Below, piece after piece: positions 25,657 to 33,128 of a stretch of 39,868 nt of DNA. Source of the stretch: a virus. Below the pieces are notes generated by a model. It was not told the origin of the DNA. It did no database searches and saw only the letters and a program-made list of their open reading frames with translations. The DNA lies in IMG/VR virus record IMGVR_UViG_3300017772_000036, positions 1 through 39,868 of that record. The stretch is one strand, 5' to 3'. The position numbers and the translations under genes were made by a program. Every line of letters begins with the position of its first letter. Within the stretch, counting starts at the first letter, position 1.

Positions 25657-27267
25657 TTAAAAGGGTATATCTTCTACATCCTCATTGTTGAAATAAGTCT
25701 CAACCATACGCCCTGTATCTTTCATGTACTCAAGCGCACAACATAGGCCAGTGTCACCTGACCACCTGTTCTTTAACACTCGTACCTGACTGACGTTTGG
25801 ACTGTCTGTATCCTGTTGGTTCCTTTCCAAACCAATAACAATATCTGATAGCTGACCAATGGCAGCACTGCCACGTAGCTGTGACATAGATGTTTGTGCG
25901 CCATCCTCATGTCCTCTGTCACCTGATGGACGCTTGAGGTGGGATACAAGTATCATACCACAATTAAGTTCCTCAACCAATGAGCGTAGGGCTGTCATAG
26001 TATTGTCAATGATGCGTCTTTCGTCACCACCTTCCATACCTGACACCACGATACTGATGTGGTCAAGGATGATATACTCACAACCACAACCACGCACCAA
26101 GTATCTTATCTTGGATAACAGGTTATCACTATCTGTACTACCCCAATGGTCATACAAGTACACCCTACCAGAGCCTACTGTACTGTCAAAAGCTTGACGC
26201 ATCTCTTCTTCTGGCACGTCATTATTTTGTAGGTGTAAGGGTTTGTTAAGTTCAATGGACATAAGACCTAGTGAGGTACGCTTTACGTTCTCTTCCAAGG
26301 CTATGTATCCAATGGTCTGCCCATGCTTGATAAACCCATGAGCAAACTCTCTAGCTAGTTGTGATTTCCCTATGCCAGAACCTGCTGTAAGAGTTACAAT
26401 CTCACCTCGCCTACAACCACCTGTTTTTTCCTGTATCCCTAAGTAGGGGTAAGGGACAGATAGCTTATCGTCTGTTGAGATAACCAAGTCCCACACATCA
26501 GTACCAGCTATGATACCATCAGGTCTGAAAACCTTGGCCTCATACAAAGCATTGATAAGTTCCTTAACCTTACCATCAACCAACATCTCGTTGGCATCCT
26601 TGTATGGTTCAGGTAGTCGTACTATCTTAGCCTTGTTAGGTGGTAGAACAGAGGCACATTCAATAGCTGCACGTTGTCCTTGCTCATCCATATCAAAGCA
26701 TAGTACCACATGGTCAAACTTACTAAGCCACTCAATAGATTTACCTACTGCTTTCTTAGCAGAGTTACAACCTGATGGCACAGATACACTAGCCCACTTG
26801 TTACCATTAGCCTGTGATACAGACATAGCATCTAGCTCACCCTCACAGATAGTAACAAACCTGCCACCATCACGCCATAAGTGTTCACCAAACAAGCCTA
26901 CCTGTTTGATGTTTCCCAATACTGAGAAGTCTTTGTTAGCAAAGCGTATCTTCTGTGCATGGAGTTTACCATGTGCATCACGATAGTTTGCAACCTGTAC
27001 CTTCTGCCCTTTGTAGGTGGATACACCATAGCCCCACATCTGACAGGTCTGTTGTGTTAGACCACGCTTCTTTAGTTCCTTGAAGTCAAGGTCTAAGAAC
27101 ATGGTGTCATCTGTTTCCATAGCAACCACAGCTTTCTCCTCATCTGATGGGGTGTAGGTTTCACATGAAAAGCAGTAGTAATGCCCATCGCTAAACAAAC
27201 TATTAGCATCACTACTGCCACAGTGAGGGCAAGGTGTGTGCCTTACAAACTCACTATCATTATCCAT
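25657..27267 (-). CDS. Primase-helicase, T7 gp4-like
   Basis: ATG 27267 is favoured by spacing to a GAGGA site; ATG 27276 is possible. The 536-residue protein has the primase zinc finger C13-C16-C32-C35 ('CPHCGSSDANSLFSDGHYYCFSC'-type), the TOPRIM segment 'ICEGELDAMSV' and 'VLCFDMDEQGQ', and a RecA-like helicase with Walker A 'TAGSGIGKSQL' near residue 295 and 'YIILDHISIVV' as Walker B. The acidic C-terminus ends 'NNEDVEDIPF', with a terminal phenylalanine as in T7 gp4, where it contacts the polymerase. T7 gp4 has 566 residues. It lies directly before the polymerase gene. Confidence 0.95.
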   Translation of the reverse strand: MDNDSEFVRHTPCPHCGSSDANSLFSDGHYYCFSCETYTPSDEEKAVVAMETDDTMFLDLDFKELKKRGLTQQTCQMWGYGVSTYKGQKVQVANYRDAHGKLHAQKIRFANKDFSVLGNIKQVGLFGEHLWRDGGRFVTICEGELDAMSVSQANGNKWASVSVPSGCNSAKKAVGKSIEWLSKFDHVVLCFDMDEQGQRAAIECASVLPPNKAKIVRLPEPYKDANEMLVDGKVKELINALYEAKVFRPDGIIAGTDVWDLVISTDDKLSVPYPYLGIQEKTGGCRRGEIVTLTAGSGIGKSQLAREFAHGFIKHGQTIGYIALEENVKRTSLGLMSIELNKPLHLQNNDVPEEEMRQAFDSTVGSGRVYLYDHWGSTDSDNLLSKIRYLVRGCGCEYIILDHISIVVSGMEGGDERRIIDNTMTALRSLVEELNCGMILVSHLKRPSGDRGHEDGAQTSMSQLRGSAAIGQLSDIVIGLERNQQDTDSPNVSQVRVLKNRWSGDTGLCCALEYMKDTGRMVETYFNNEDVEDIPF

Positions 27268-27505
27268 TAACACCATTCCTCAACATACGTACCATGAAAT
27301 CAAAGCCATCAGCTATGTCACTAAGCCTAACATCAGGATACTTGTCTCCATCTTCTAACATAGAGAGTGCCATGTTTTCATAATTTACTACCTGTTTAAA
27401 CTCAAGATCATCTACATATATAGAGACACTTAAGCCTTGGTCAGTAAACTCTGCGTTCATGTCAACCTCTGAGATTACCTCTTCTGTAACATCAATCACA
27501 CTCAT
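27260..27505 (-). CDS. Small acidic hypothetical protein between gp3- and gp4-like genes
   Basis: ATG 27505 is preceded by AAGGAG with 8-base spacing; a GTG at 27514 would lie too close to it. The 81-residue product starts MSVIDVTEEVISEVDMNAEF and is acidic, with 'SVSIYVDDLEFKQVVNYENM' and 'RLSDIADGFDFMVRMLRNG' predicted as strand and helix. It has no cysteine and no membrane segment. T7 has the lysozyme/amidase gene 3.5 in this interval; this protein has none of the zinc-amidase residues and is not equivalent. Function unknown. Confidence 0.75.
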   Translation of the reverse strand: MSVIDVTEEVISEVDMNAEFTDQGLSVSIYVDDLEFKQVVNYENMALSMLEDGDKYPDVRLSDIADGFDFMVRMLRNGVNG

Positions 27506-27876
27506 TGTAACCACTCCTTAGGCACTGTACCTTCTGCCCATGTAAAACCATTACGGTCTGCCCATTCTGCACAGGTCATCTTAGACCCATCCTTTCTTTT
27601 CTTAGCTCCTTGTACTGTAGCTTCTGCCTTCTGGAATACAAAGCGTACGTCCAACTCTGGGTGCTGTTCCTTAACAGCTTTCATCTTACGTTGTGCGTCT
27701 TGCCTAAAGTATCCCTTCAGTTCTACAATCATTGTGCCTACTGAGGTATGCACTGCTAAGTCAGGGATGTAGTGACGTAACACATAGTAAGCCAGCTTCT
27801 CTGGTTCATACTGATATGCTACGCCACGCTCATCAAGGTCACTGATGACCCTTGCCTCAAAAGTCCCCTTCGTCAT
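27502..27876 (-). CDS. Endonuclease I (Holliday junction resolvase), T7 gp3-like
   Basis: From ATG 27876 (MTKGTFEARVISDLDERGVA) the protein has 124 residues. Candidate catalytic residues are E7, D39 ('YIPDLAV'), E52 and K54 ('IVELKGYF'), corresponding to E20, D55, E65 and K67 of T7 endonuclease I. The later 'EQHPELDVRFVFQKA' and 'WADRNGFTWAEGTVPKEWL' match the family closely. T7 gp3 has 149 residues. The start overlaps the SSB end by 20 bases without an obvious ribosome binding site; upstream ATGs to 27924 exist. It resolves branches during replication and helps degrade host DNA. Confidence 0.92.
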   Translation of the reverse strand: MTKGTFEARVISDLDERGVAYQYEPEKLAYYVLRHYIPDLAVHTSVGTMIVELKGYFRQDAQRKMKAVKEQHPELDVRFVFQKAEATVQGAKKRKDGSKMTCAEWADRNGFTWAEGTVPKEWLQ

Positions 27877-28477
27877 TGGCTGTGCCAGTGTTGTTGTGTT
27901 CATCAAAGACATCAGTGGCATCATCCTTTGCTACTGCACTGGATACAAAGCCATCCTCTTCGTCAAAGATGTTAGCACCTGCACTGTATTGAACAAGGTC
28001 AATAACCTGAACAGCCTTGAGGCGTAGGCTTACACCTACTGACTTGGTTGACTGCATCATATAGGGTGCAGGTTCTACTGCTACCTTAATGACTGACCCA
28101 TTACCAATGAGTGTGTCCTTGGTAAGAGGATTACGTTTGGAATCTACCACAATAGGGTTCATGTTGAATGTCTTACCATCACGTGACTTAACAACGGCTT
28201 TCATCTTGGCGCGAAATCTTAAGTTACCTGTTGGGTTTCCATCATCATCTACCTCTGGTTGGTAGGGTTTTGCTGTGGACAGGACTGCCTTTAACTTAGG
28301 CTGCTCCTTGACAACTTTGGTATGGTGTGTATTAACCACCTCATCAAGTTGTTCACACAGTTCTGCTGCTTCTGTCTCTGGAACCATTACATCCACGGTG
28401 TATACACCATCAGGATCAAAGTGTGTATCTGGTTCAAAGACTTTAGCCCACATTGCTTTACCTGTAATGACAATCAT
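27857..28477 (-). CDS. Single-stranded DNA-binding protein, T7 gp2.5-like
   Basis: The 206-residue protein (T7 gp2.5: 232) begins MIVITGKAMWAKVFEPDTHF with AAGGAG at good spacing. It has an OB-type strand pattern ('YTVDVMVPE', 'RFRAKMKAVVKSRDGKTF', 'IGNGSVIKVAVEPAPYM', 'VGVSLRLKAVQVIDL') and a highly acidic tail ending 'TANDEGDF'. The terminal phenylalanine after an acidic run is the feature by which T7 gp2.5 contacts polymerase and helicase. First gene after the candidate promoter at 28509-28521, so it opens the replication block. Confidence 0.9.
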   Translation of the reverse strand: MIVITGKAMWAKVFEPDTHFDPDGVYTVDVMVPETEAAELCEQLDEVVNTHHTKVVKEQPKLKAVLSTAKPYQPEVDDDGNPTGNLRFRAKMKAVVKSRDGKTFNMNPIVVDSKRNPLTKDTLIGNGSVIKVAVEPAPYMMQSTKSVGVSLRLKAVQVIDLVQYSAGANIFDEEDGFVSSAVAKDDATDVFDEHNNTGTANDEGDF

Positions 28478-28508
28478 ATTTTCTCCTTCATGTTTGTCTG
28501 TTGGCTAG

Positions 28509-28521
28509 AGGGGTACTTTAG
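28509..28521 (-). promoter_or_regulatory. Candidate phage RNA polymerase promoter, replication block
   Basis: In gene direction this is CTAAAGTACCCCT, flanked by ATC upstream and CTAGCC downstream. It lies 4 bases after the stop of the RNA polymerase catalytic gene and about 30 bases before the SSB start, in a 48-base gap. It is identical to the copies at 20147-20159 and 34333-34345. Its position at the early-to-middle boundary matches the place of the phage promoters that follow gene 1 in T7-type genomes. Confidence 0.65.
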
Positions 28522-28525
28522 GATG

Positions 28526-30172
28526 CTAGGCAAAGAAGTAATCTGACCTGAGGACAGATGCTAAGTCTAGCTTACCCATCGCAGGTGGATAGGGTACGTC
28601 ATTAGTTCCTAAAGTTCTTACAGCATGATCCCTCAGTTCATTGAGAACATCATGTGTTTCGTACATATTAACAAACTCACTGCGTAGTATGTCAGACATG
28701 ATGGGCATAGATGTGCTGTGTGTACCATAGCTATCATGTACCATAGCAAAGTCACGTAGGCCATGCTGTCTGCATTTGTTAATAGTCTTGGTCATGGCTG
28801 CTGCATCCAGAGAGTGGATGAAGTTAGGGCTACTACCCAAACCTGTGCGCCTCTTGTTCACTGTATCCTTTAAGTCTTCAACGATGTTGAGGCGTACCAT
28901 CTCACCATTGATGTGTGTCTTGATACGCTTAGTCTCTGTGTCGCTGTAATGCTGGACAACTACCCAACCTGTAGGTGTGATCCATTCCATATGCCTTGTG
29001 TGGTCAGCATACACCTCACCTACCTGCTTGATGTATGTCATCACCTGACTAGCAGATTCAATCACATCACTGATAGCATCCCACACGTAGCCAGCTAGGT
29101 AGTTACTTGCAGGGAACAGGTCATCACCAAAGATGTTAGGCTTGCCTGTCTCTATCTGATCTGACATGGCCTCTTGTATGTAGGCACGACAGGCGTGGCG
29201 TGTACCACTGTAGGGTACGATCATAACAGGACGCTTGGTCAATGCTCTATCAATACCAAACTCCTGCCACTGCTTGGCAAGCTCACCATCATCCTGTTGT
29301 ACAAGTGCTAGTGCTTCTTCTGCTACCTCAGTATAAATATCCTGAGGCACAGAGGCTGGTATTAAATTGGTAGCCCTACCCCCACGCTCATCCCTTAGGA
29401 TAGCTGAGAGGTGCTGCAATCCATTACAACTACCATCTGCTGATACAGGGAAGCGTGATTCATAACCCCACCCATGCTTGACTAGGGCAGAGAACTCCAT
29501 ACACCAGCCAAGAAACTGGTATGGCTTGTCTGCTTCCAACCATAGTTGATTATCATATGGATTGTTAACAATCCTGTGTACCTCATCAGCCATGTCCCAT
29601 GCCCACGATTCACGCTGGTCTAATGTAATCTTGTCGTTACCATATAGGTTAGCACCATGAATACACAACCATCGTGCATCTTCCCAATTGTTAATAGGCA
29701 TTGGGCGATTGAACTCAAGTAATGACTTGCTCCAATCAGCAGACTGAGGTGAGAGGAACGTGCTACTAGCATACTTGCGAGAACGAAAGTCATTCTGCCA
29801 CACATAAAAGAACTCATCATACCCACTGTATGATTCAGCTACCTGTAGTGTACGCTCTACCTGTATGCGCTTGCTCACGCTTCGGTTGTTTATGGAGTAG
29901 ATACTATTCCTCTTGCGTGACCAATCACGGAACTCGCTCTTCTCACTCTCAGTCATCTCCTTAGGGTCTTTGGAAAAGGGATACTCAGGCAAGGGTACAT
30001 CATCCCTAGCTGGTAGCTTACCCCACTGCTGTCCATTGTCCCACACCTGTCGTATTACCTCAAGCAGAGGGCGATTGACACGCCATGCTGTGTGTTGCAG
30101 GGCATTGAGACACGCATACTCTTGGGATAAGTCAGCATCCTGTAGTCTTCTCAAGTGTTTCTTTAAGCTCAT
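28526..30172 (-). CDS. T7-type RNA polymerase, catalytic (C-terminal) part of a split enzyme
   Basis: The 548-residue protein corresponds to about residues 299-883 of T7 RNA polymerase. Catalytic residues are intact: D246 ('SADGSCNGLQH'), K313 and Y321 ('TKRPVMIVPYS'), D480 ('MVHDSYG'), matching T7 D537, K631, Y639 and D812. The end 'LDLASVLRSDYFFA' matches T7 'LNLRDILESDFAFA'. It begins MSLKKHLRRLQDADLSQEYA; ATG overlaps the stop of the N-terminal gene (ATGA), and GAGG lies 5 bases before it. The region equivalent to the T7 specificity loop differs, fitting a different promoter. It probably works only with the N-terminal protein. A one-base sequence error cannot be excluded. Confidence 0.93.
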   Translation of the reverse strand: MSLKKHLRRLQDADLSQEYACLNALQHTAWRVNRPLLEVIRQVWDNGQQWGKLPARDDVPLPEYPFSKDPKEMTESEKSEFRDWSRKRNSIYSINNRSVSKRIQVERTLQVAESYSGYDEFFYVWQNDFRSRKYASSTFLSPQSADWSKSLLEFNRPMPINNWEDARWLCIHGANLYGNDKITLDQRESWAWDMADEVHRIVNNPYDNQLWLEADKPYQFLGWCMEFSALVKHGWGYESRFPVSADGSCNGLQHLSAILRDERGGRATNLIPASVPQDIYTEVAEEALALVQQDDGELAKQWQEFGIDRALTKRPVMIVPYSGTRHACRAYIQEAMSDQIETGKPNIFGDDLFPASNYLAGYVWDAISDVIESASQVMTYIKQVGEVYADHTRHMEWITPTGWVVVQHYSDTETKRIKTHINGEMVRLNIVEDLKDTVNKRRTGLGSSPNFIHSLDAAAMTKTINKCRQHGLRDFAMVHDSYGTHSTSMPIMSDILRSEFVNMYETHDVLNELRDHAVRTLGTNDVPYPPAMGKLDLASVLRSDYFFA

Positions 30173-30942
30173 CTGCGCCTCACTATTGGTAGTTCATCTA
30201 TCACTGCACCATGATACCCACCACCTACAACGTCAGTCCAATCCTTAGGGACTATGATGCAGGGTGCATACCTTGGCTTGGCTGTCTCAGCATATTCATT
30301 GAACGCCTTGATCCAATCCTCTGTACCTTGGGTAGCCTTGACTATGGTAACAGTTTTGTTACGTGCTGTCACCTGTTTTGTTAGTCCTACTATACCAGTA
30401 CGTACTACAATCAAGTCAATCATACGCAGCCCTACGTGTATACGATCAGGCTTAGTCCATTCAGTATCCTTGTAGCCATCCTTGTTCATCTTGTGTGTTA
30501 GGCCATAGCGTCTAGCACCATATGATTTCTTCATGGCTTGCTTGATTGTGTTGGTAGCTATACTGCCCTCACTCTGTACCCACAGGTCTAGCCTGTTTTG
30601 TATCTCCAAGTTACCACCTATAGACTGTGCTACATGTAGCAATACAGACTTCTTACTGATAGCATCAACCAATGATACCACTGCAAGGTAGGCAACCTGT
30701 TCAGCATCCATGTCCTTTATACGTGCATGGGTTATGTCACGATTGGACTTAGGGTTTTGTTGTAGGTCTATGATACCCTTGGCTACTTCCTCTACGATAC
30801 GAGATACAATCACCCTACCATGTAACGTGTTGCTCTCCTTACCAGAGGCTATTGCTTTATCACGTGCCTTGCGGAACCTATCAATCCCACCTGTCATCAT
30901 GTCTGCTTCCAACTCAAGTTGAGTTTCTAAAGTACCTCTCAT
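30169..30942 (-). CDS. T7-type RNA polymerase, N-terminal part of a split enzyme
   Basis: The 257-residue protein begins MRGTLETQLELEADMMTGGI after AGGGGG and matches the T7 polymerase N-terminal domain (residues 1-298). Family segments include 'GRVIVSRIVEEVAKGII', 'RIHVGLRMIDLIVVRTGIVGLTKQ' (region of the promoter-melting hairpin) and 'APCIIVPKDWTDVVGGGYHG', like T7 'VVPPKPWTGITGGGYW'. It stops at 'ELPIVRRR', where T7 has 'PLALVR'; the next gene resumes at the following aligned residue. In T7 this domain binds the promoter and is remodelled on leaving it. Split and whole enzyme should be functionally equivalent only if the two parts associate. Confidence 0.92.
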   Translation of the reverse strand: MRGTLETQLELEADMMTGGIDRFRKARDKAIASGKESNTLHGRVIVSRIVEEVAKGIIDLQQNPKSNRDITHARIKDMDAEQVAYLAVVSLVDAISKKSVLLHVAQSIGGNLEIQNRLDLWVQSEGSIATNTIKQAMKKSYGARRYGLTHKMNKDGYKDTEWTKPDRIHVGLRMIDLIVVRTGIVGLTKQVTARNKTVTIVKATQGTEDWIKAFNEYAETAKPRYAPCIIVPKDWTDVVGGGYHGAVIDELPIVRRR

Positions 30943-30959
30943 AGAGAATCCCCCTAAGG

Positions 30960-31100
30960 TTAAACTATATATGTTAATGCTCCTACAACCACAGCCACAG
31001 ACAGTAATATCGTTTGTATACCTGATATGTCAGCATGATTATTGAACACACCAACTGTAGATACTAGCATCATAATTATAAATGTACATACTAACCACAT
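30960..31100 (-). CDS. Small two-pass membrane protein
   Basis: A 46-residue frame from ATG 31100 to TAA 30960 encodes MWLVCTFIIMMLVSTVGVFN, a short polar loop 'NHADISGIQT', then 'ILLSVAVVVGALTYIV'. Two membrane segments (about 3-18 and 30-46) are clear. The ATG is one base after the stop of the zinc-ribbon gene and has GAGG upstream. It is the last early gene before the RNA polymerase. Small membrane proteins in this position often alter host envelope or processes, but no specific function can be given. Confidence 0.75.
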   Translation of the reverse strand: MWLVCTFIIMMLVSTVGVFNNHADISGIQTILLSVAVVVGALTYIV

Positions 31101-31101
31101 A

Positions 31102-31287
31102 CTATTCCTCACCATAGTTACGCATCATCCAGCGTTGTTGTGCTGATACCTGTTCGTACTCAGTAGACTGCACTGCCCACCTCGCGTCACAATGAGGGCA
31201 AAACCACTCAATCATACCATCTACTGCGTATAGTGCTTCTGCCTCACCATCTCCACACATCTCACATTGCTTAAAGCCCATACTCAT
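31102..31287 (-). CDS. Small zinc-ribbon protein
   Basis: The 61-residue protein has two cysteine pairs, 'QCEMCGD' (C8, C11) and 'FCPHCDARW' (C30, C33), forming a probable zinc ribbon, then a glutamine/tyrosine-rich tail 'QSTEYEQVSAQQRWMMRNY'. It begins MSMGFKQCEM and its ATG overlaps the previous stop (ATGA). The fold suggests binding of nucleic acid or protein. Small zinc-ribbon proteins are common in early phage regions, and some target host transcription; this is only a possibility here. Confidence 0.75.
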   Translation of the reverse strand: MSMGFKQCEMCGDGEAEALYAVDGMIEWFCPHCDARWAVQSTEYEQVSAQQRWMMRNYGEE

Positions 31288-31556
31288 ATTGATTTCCGTT
31301 CCTCTTTCACACGCATAAGTTTACCTGCTGTGTACCCATGCTTAAACTTAATCCAGTACTGTGCTTGTTTGTCCTTGTCATACTGGTTGTCATACTTCAC
31401 AGCATGATAGCCGTTGTGATAACCCATAACAAAGGCATCATCGTATGTATTACGTTTGTTAGCCCAGCTTTTCCAAGCGTTCATCTGTGCATCTTGCATC
31501 GTACTAGTTCTCCTTCTTGATTGCATCACTGCCTTATGTACTGGTGTTATCTTCAT
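31284..31556 (-). CDS. Small basic early protein
   Basis: The 90-residue protein begins MKITPVHKAVMQSRRRTSTM and contains 'WKSWANKRNTYDDAFVMGYHNGYHAVKYDN' and 'YWIKFKHGYTAGKLMRVKEERK'. The 'F..GY..GY' and 'F..GY..GK' segments look like a repeated helical unit seen in small phage proteins ('AF..GY..G'). It is basic and rich in tyrosine and tryptophan. The start overlaps the upstream gene by 23 bases; the stop overlaps the zinc-ribbon ATG. Function not recognised. Confidence 0.75.
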   Translation of the reverse strand: MKITPVHKAVMQSRRRTSTMQDAQMNAWKSWANKRNTYDDAFVMGYHNGYHAVKYDNQYDKDKQAQYWIKFKHGYTAGKLMRVKEERKSI

Positions 31557-31893
31557 TGTTCACCACTAGGTCTAACATGGGTTGGTTGTCGTTGTCAACA
31601 TCTAATTCCACATGGTACTGGTTCAGGAAAATAGATAGCTCCCCATCATAGGCATCATGGATGATGTCGTACAACTCTTGTATATCATAGATAAAGATAG
31701 GCTCATTAACTAATACATAACCTTCCTCAGTATTGCTTAGTACACACAAGCCTATCTCATGCGTGATGTAATCACGGAATGAACCCTGATAGTCTGCCTG
31801 TACCTCGTGTGTAACTTGTGTTATTGATAAGAGATAATCCTCGCCACCCTCACCAATACCACTAGGTAATATTAGCTGTATATTTTTTATCAT
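31534..31893 (-). CDS. Acidic early protein of unknown function
   Basis: The 119-residue protein starts MIKNIQLILPSGIGEGGEDY after AGGAGG and is acidic throughout, with strands 'YLLSITQVTHEVQADYQGSF', 'EEGYVLVNEPIFIYDIQELY' and 'LSIFLNQYHVELDVDNDNQPML', ending NNEDNTST. It has one cysteine. Acidic early proteins of T7-like phages often mimic DNA or inhibit host enzymes (T7 Ocr is one), but no shared motif is visible here. It lies between two other small early genes. Confidence 0.75.
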   Translation of the reverse strand: MIKNIQLILPSGIGEGGEDYLLSITQVTHEVQADYQGSFRDYITHEIGLCVLSNTEEGYVLVNEPIFIYDIQELYDIIHDAYDGELSIFLNQYHVELDVDNDNQPMLDLVVNNEDNTST

Positions 31894-31906
31894 ATCCTGC
31901 CTCCTG

Positions 31907-32236
31907 TTAGTCCATTCTTGTTACAAAATAACCATCACTAGTAGGCAGTGCCACCATACCATAAGGATAGAAGTATACATTACCCCTAGCTGTACCCATC
32001 TTGCCTATGTGTACTAAGTCTTCGTCCTCATCGTACTTACTGCGATAGTCACCACTGTCTAGTACCTCACCCTCAAATTTATGAAGTCCCTGCCCATAAC
32101 ACCCTTCCATAAAGGCTAGTATATCATCGCCATTTAGTATATTAAACTCATTAACCCAATGAGGCAACACTCCTAGCCATTCTCTCAGGTATTCTTCCGG
32201 CTCATTATATTCTATTGTGTTTAGTTCTAACATCAT
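31907..32236 (-). CDS. Acidic early protein of unknown function
   Basis: The 109-residue protein begins MMLELNTIEYNEPEEYLREW and continues 'LGVLPHWVNEFNILNGDDILAFMEGCYGQGL', 'YRSKYDEDEDLVHIGKMGTARGNVYFYPYGMVALP', ending 'YFVTRMD'. It is acidic, with strands in the second half. AGGGAG precedes the ATG after the 35-residue gene. No family recognised. It is placed in the early block, so it is expected soon after entry. Confidence 0.75.
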   Translation of the reverse strand: MMLELNTIEYNEPEEYLREWLGVLPHWVNEFNILNGDDILAFMEGCYGQGLHKFEGEVLDSGDYRSKYDEDEDLVHIGKMGTARGNVYFYPYGMVALPTSDGYFVTRMD

Positions 32237-32242
32237 TTTACT

Positions 32243-32350
32243 TTACTCCCTAAAATAATCATTACATATTGACGCAATCATACTAGCTATGAACAAGGTA
32301 AACCCTGTTATACCTAGCACGAATATAAAAGCCATCACAATGTCTAACAT
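32243..32350 (-). CDS. Very small single-pass membrane protein
   Basis: A 35-residue frame from ATG 32350 to TAA 32243 encodes MLDIVMAFIFVLGITGFTLF, then 'IASMIASICNDYFRE'. Residues 4-29 form one membrane segment. A strong AGGGGT lies 7 bases before the ATG, 10 bases downstream of the GP88-like stop. It fills the gap to the next gene, which has its own AGGGAG site. The good ribosome binding site and hydrophobic design support a real gene. Role unknown. Confidence 0.7.
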   Translation of the reverse strand: MLDIVMAFIFVLGITGFTLFIASMIASICNDYFRE

Positions 32351-32360
32351 ATTGCTACCC

Positions 32361-33062
32361 CTATCCTATCACAAATCCACTCTCATCCTGCTTGGCTCTA
32401 CCCTTGGCATATAATGCTACCACTACGCCTTGTGGGTCTAGGAACCTCAGGTCATCCTTATCACCATCCACCACAGTGAAGCCCATGAATGTCTTAGGTA
32501 TCTTGTGCTTATGCCTAAACACCACAGCCATATTGTTGGTCATATTGCCACGCATCTCCTTCAACACCATAGAACTATACCTGCCACTGGCTTGGCTATA
32601 GGACAAGGTTAGGTGATAGTTATCCGGCAATGCCTTACGCACTCGCTTAATATCCTTGGTGTAGTCATAGAACTGTACATCAGGGAACTTATCCATAATG
32701 CCATAGCGTTCCCAGTGTATGTCACTAGTCCCATTTAATCTCACTACTGCCTTGATACCCTTCTTCCTGCAATACATCCTGAACTTGCTAATGTCCTGTA
32801 TCAAGTCGGCTATAAATATCTCAGGGAAATCACGCCACAAGATAGTCTTGCGCTGTCGTGCTGCCTGTACACTGTTCATGGCTCCTCGCCCTGCTGTATA
32901 CAAACACCCTGCCTTGCACCCTGCCAGCACAGCCATAGGGCATACGTTTATCCCTTTCACTGTATTGGCCGGAGCTAGATATAGGATAGCAGTAAGATAC
33001 TCACTGCCATCACCTTTTACTGTTTTGGCATTATTGCCAACACCTAATAGCTTTAGTTTCAT
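32361..33062 (-). CDS. GP88-like phage protein with cysteine cluster
   Basis: The 233-residue protein begins MKLKLLGVGNNAKTVKGDGS and has 'NVCPMAVLAGCKAGCLYTAGRG', then 'QAARQRKTILWRDFPEIFIADLIQDI', 'AVVRLNGTSDIHWER', 'FYDYTKDIKRV', 'LTLSYSQASG'. This is the pattern I associate with phage GP88-type proteins (Pfam 'Gene product 88'), whose function is unknown. The three cysteines (C..., GC..GC) could hold metal or an iron-sulphur centre, and the 'R.NG.SDI.W' and 'YDYTK' segments look like a TIM-barrel core. AGGGGT precedes the ATG; that site lies at the edge of a 20-base inverted repeat. Confidence 0.8.
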   Translation of the reverse strand: MKLKLLGVGNNAKTVKGDGSEYLTAILYLAPANTVKGINVCPMAVLAGCKAGCLYTAGRGAMNSVQAARQRKTILWRDFPEIFIADLIQDISKFRMYCRKKGIKAVVRLNGTSDIHWERYGIMDKFPDVQFYDYTKDIKRVRKALPDNYHLTLSYSQASGRYSSMVLKEMRGNMTNNMAVVFRHKHKIPKTFMGFTVVDGDKDDLRFLDPQGVVVALYAKGRAKQDESGFVIG

Positions 33063-33073
33063 GGTTTTTACCC

Positions 33074-33093
33074 CTAGCTGTTACAAGGTACAA
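33074..33093. repeat. Inverted repeat copy A in leader of GP88-like gene
   Basis: On the plus strand this is CTAGCTGTTACAAGGTACAA. Its exact reverse complement lies at 33361-33380. In the transcript it is the stretch directly before the AGGGGT ribosome binding site of the GP88-like gene, and pairing with the 33361-33380 copy would extend one base further into that site. A separate 6-bp hairpin (33094-33099 with 33109-33114) lies just upstream in the same leader. Confidence 0.9.
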
Positions 33094-33128
33094 CGATTGA
33101 AGGGAGAACAATCGCTGTCCTTTATACG

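Noticed and set aside
30169-30172. Programmed -1 frameshift joining the two polymerase genes
   Set aside because: No X-XXY-YYZ slippery heptamer is found near the overlap, and a GAGG site fits separate initiation. Not fully excluded, but less supported than re-initiation.
30926-30940. Copy of the promoter-like motif (GGTACTTTAGAA) at the start of the RNA polymerase N-terminal gene
   Set aside because: It is in the opposite orientation to the other three copies, lacks the run of four G/C bases, and is explained by the codons for RGTLE.
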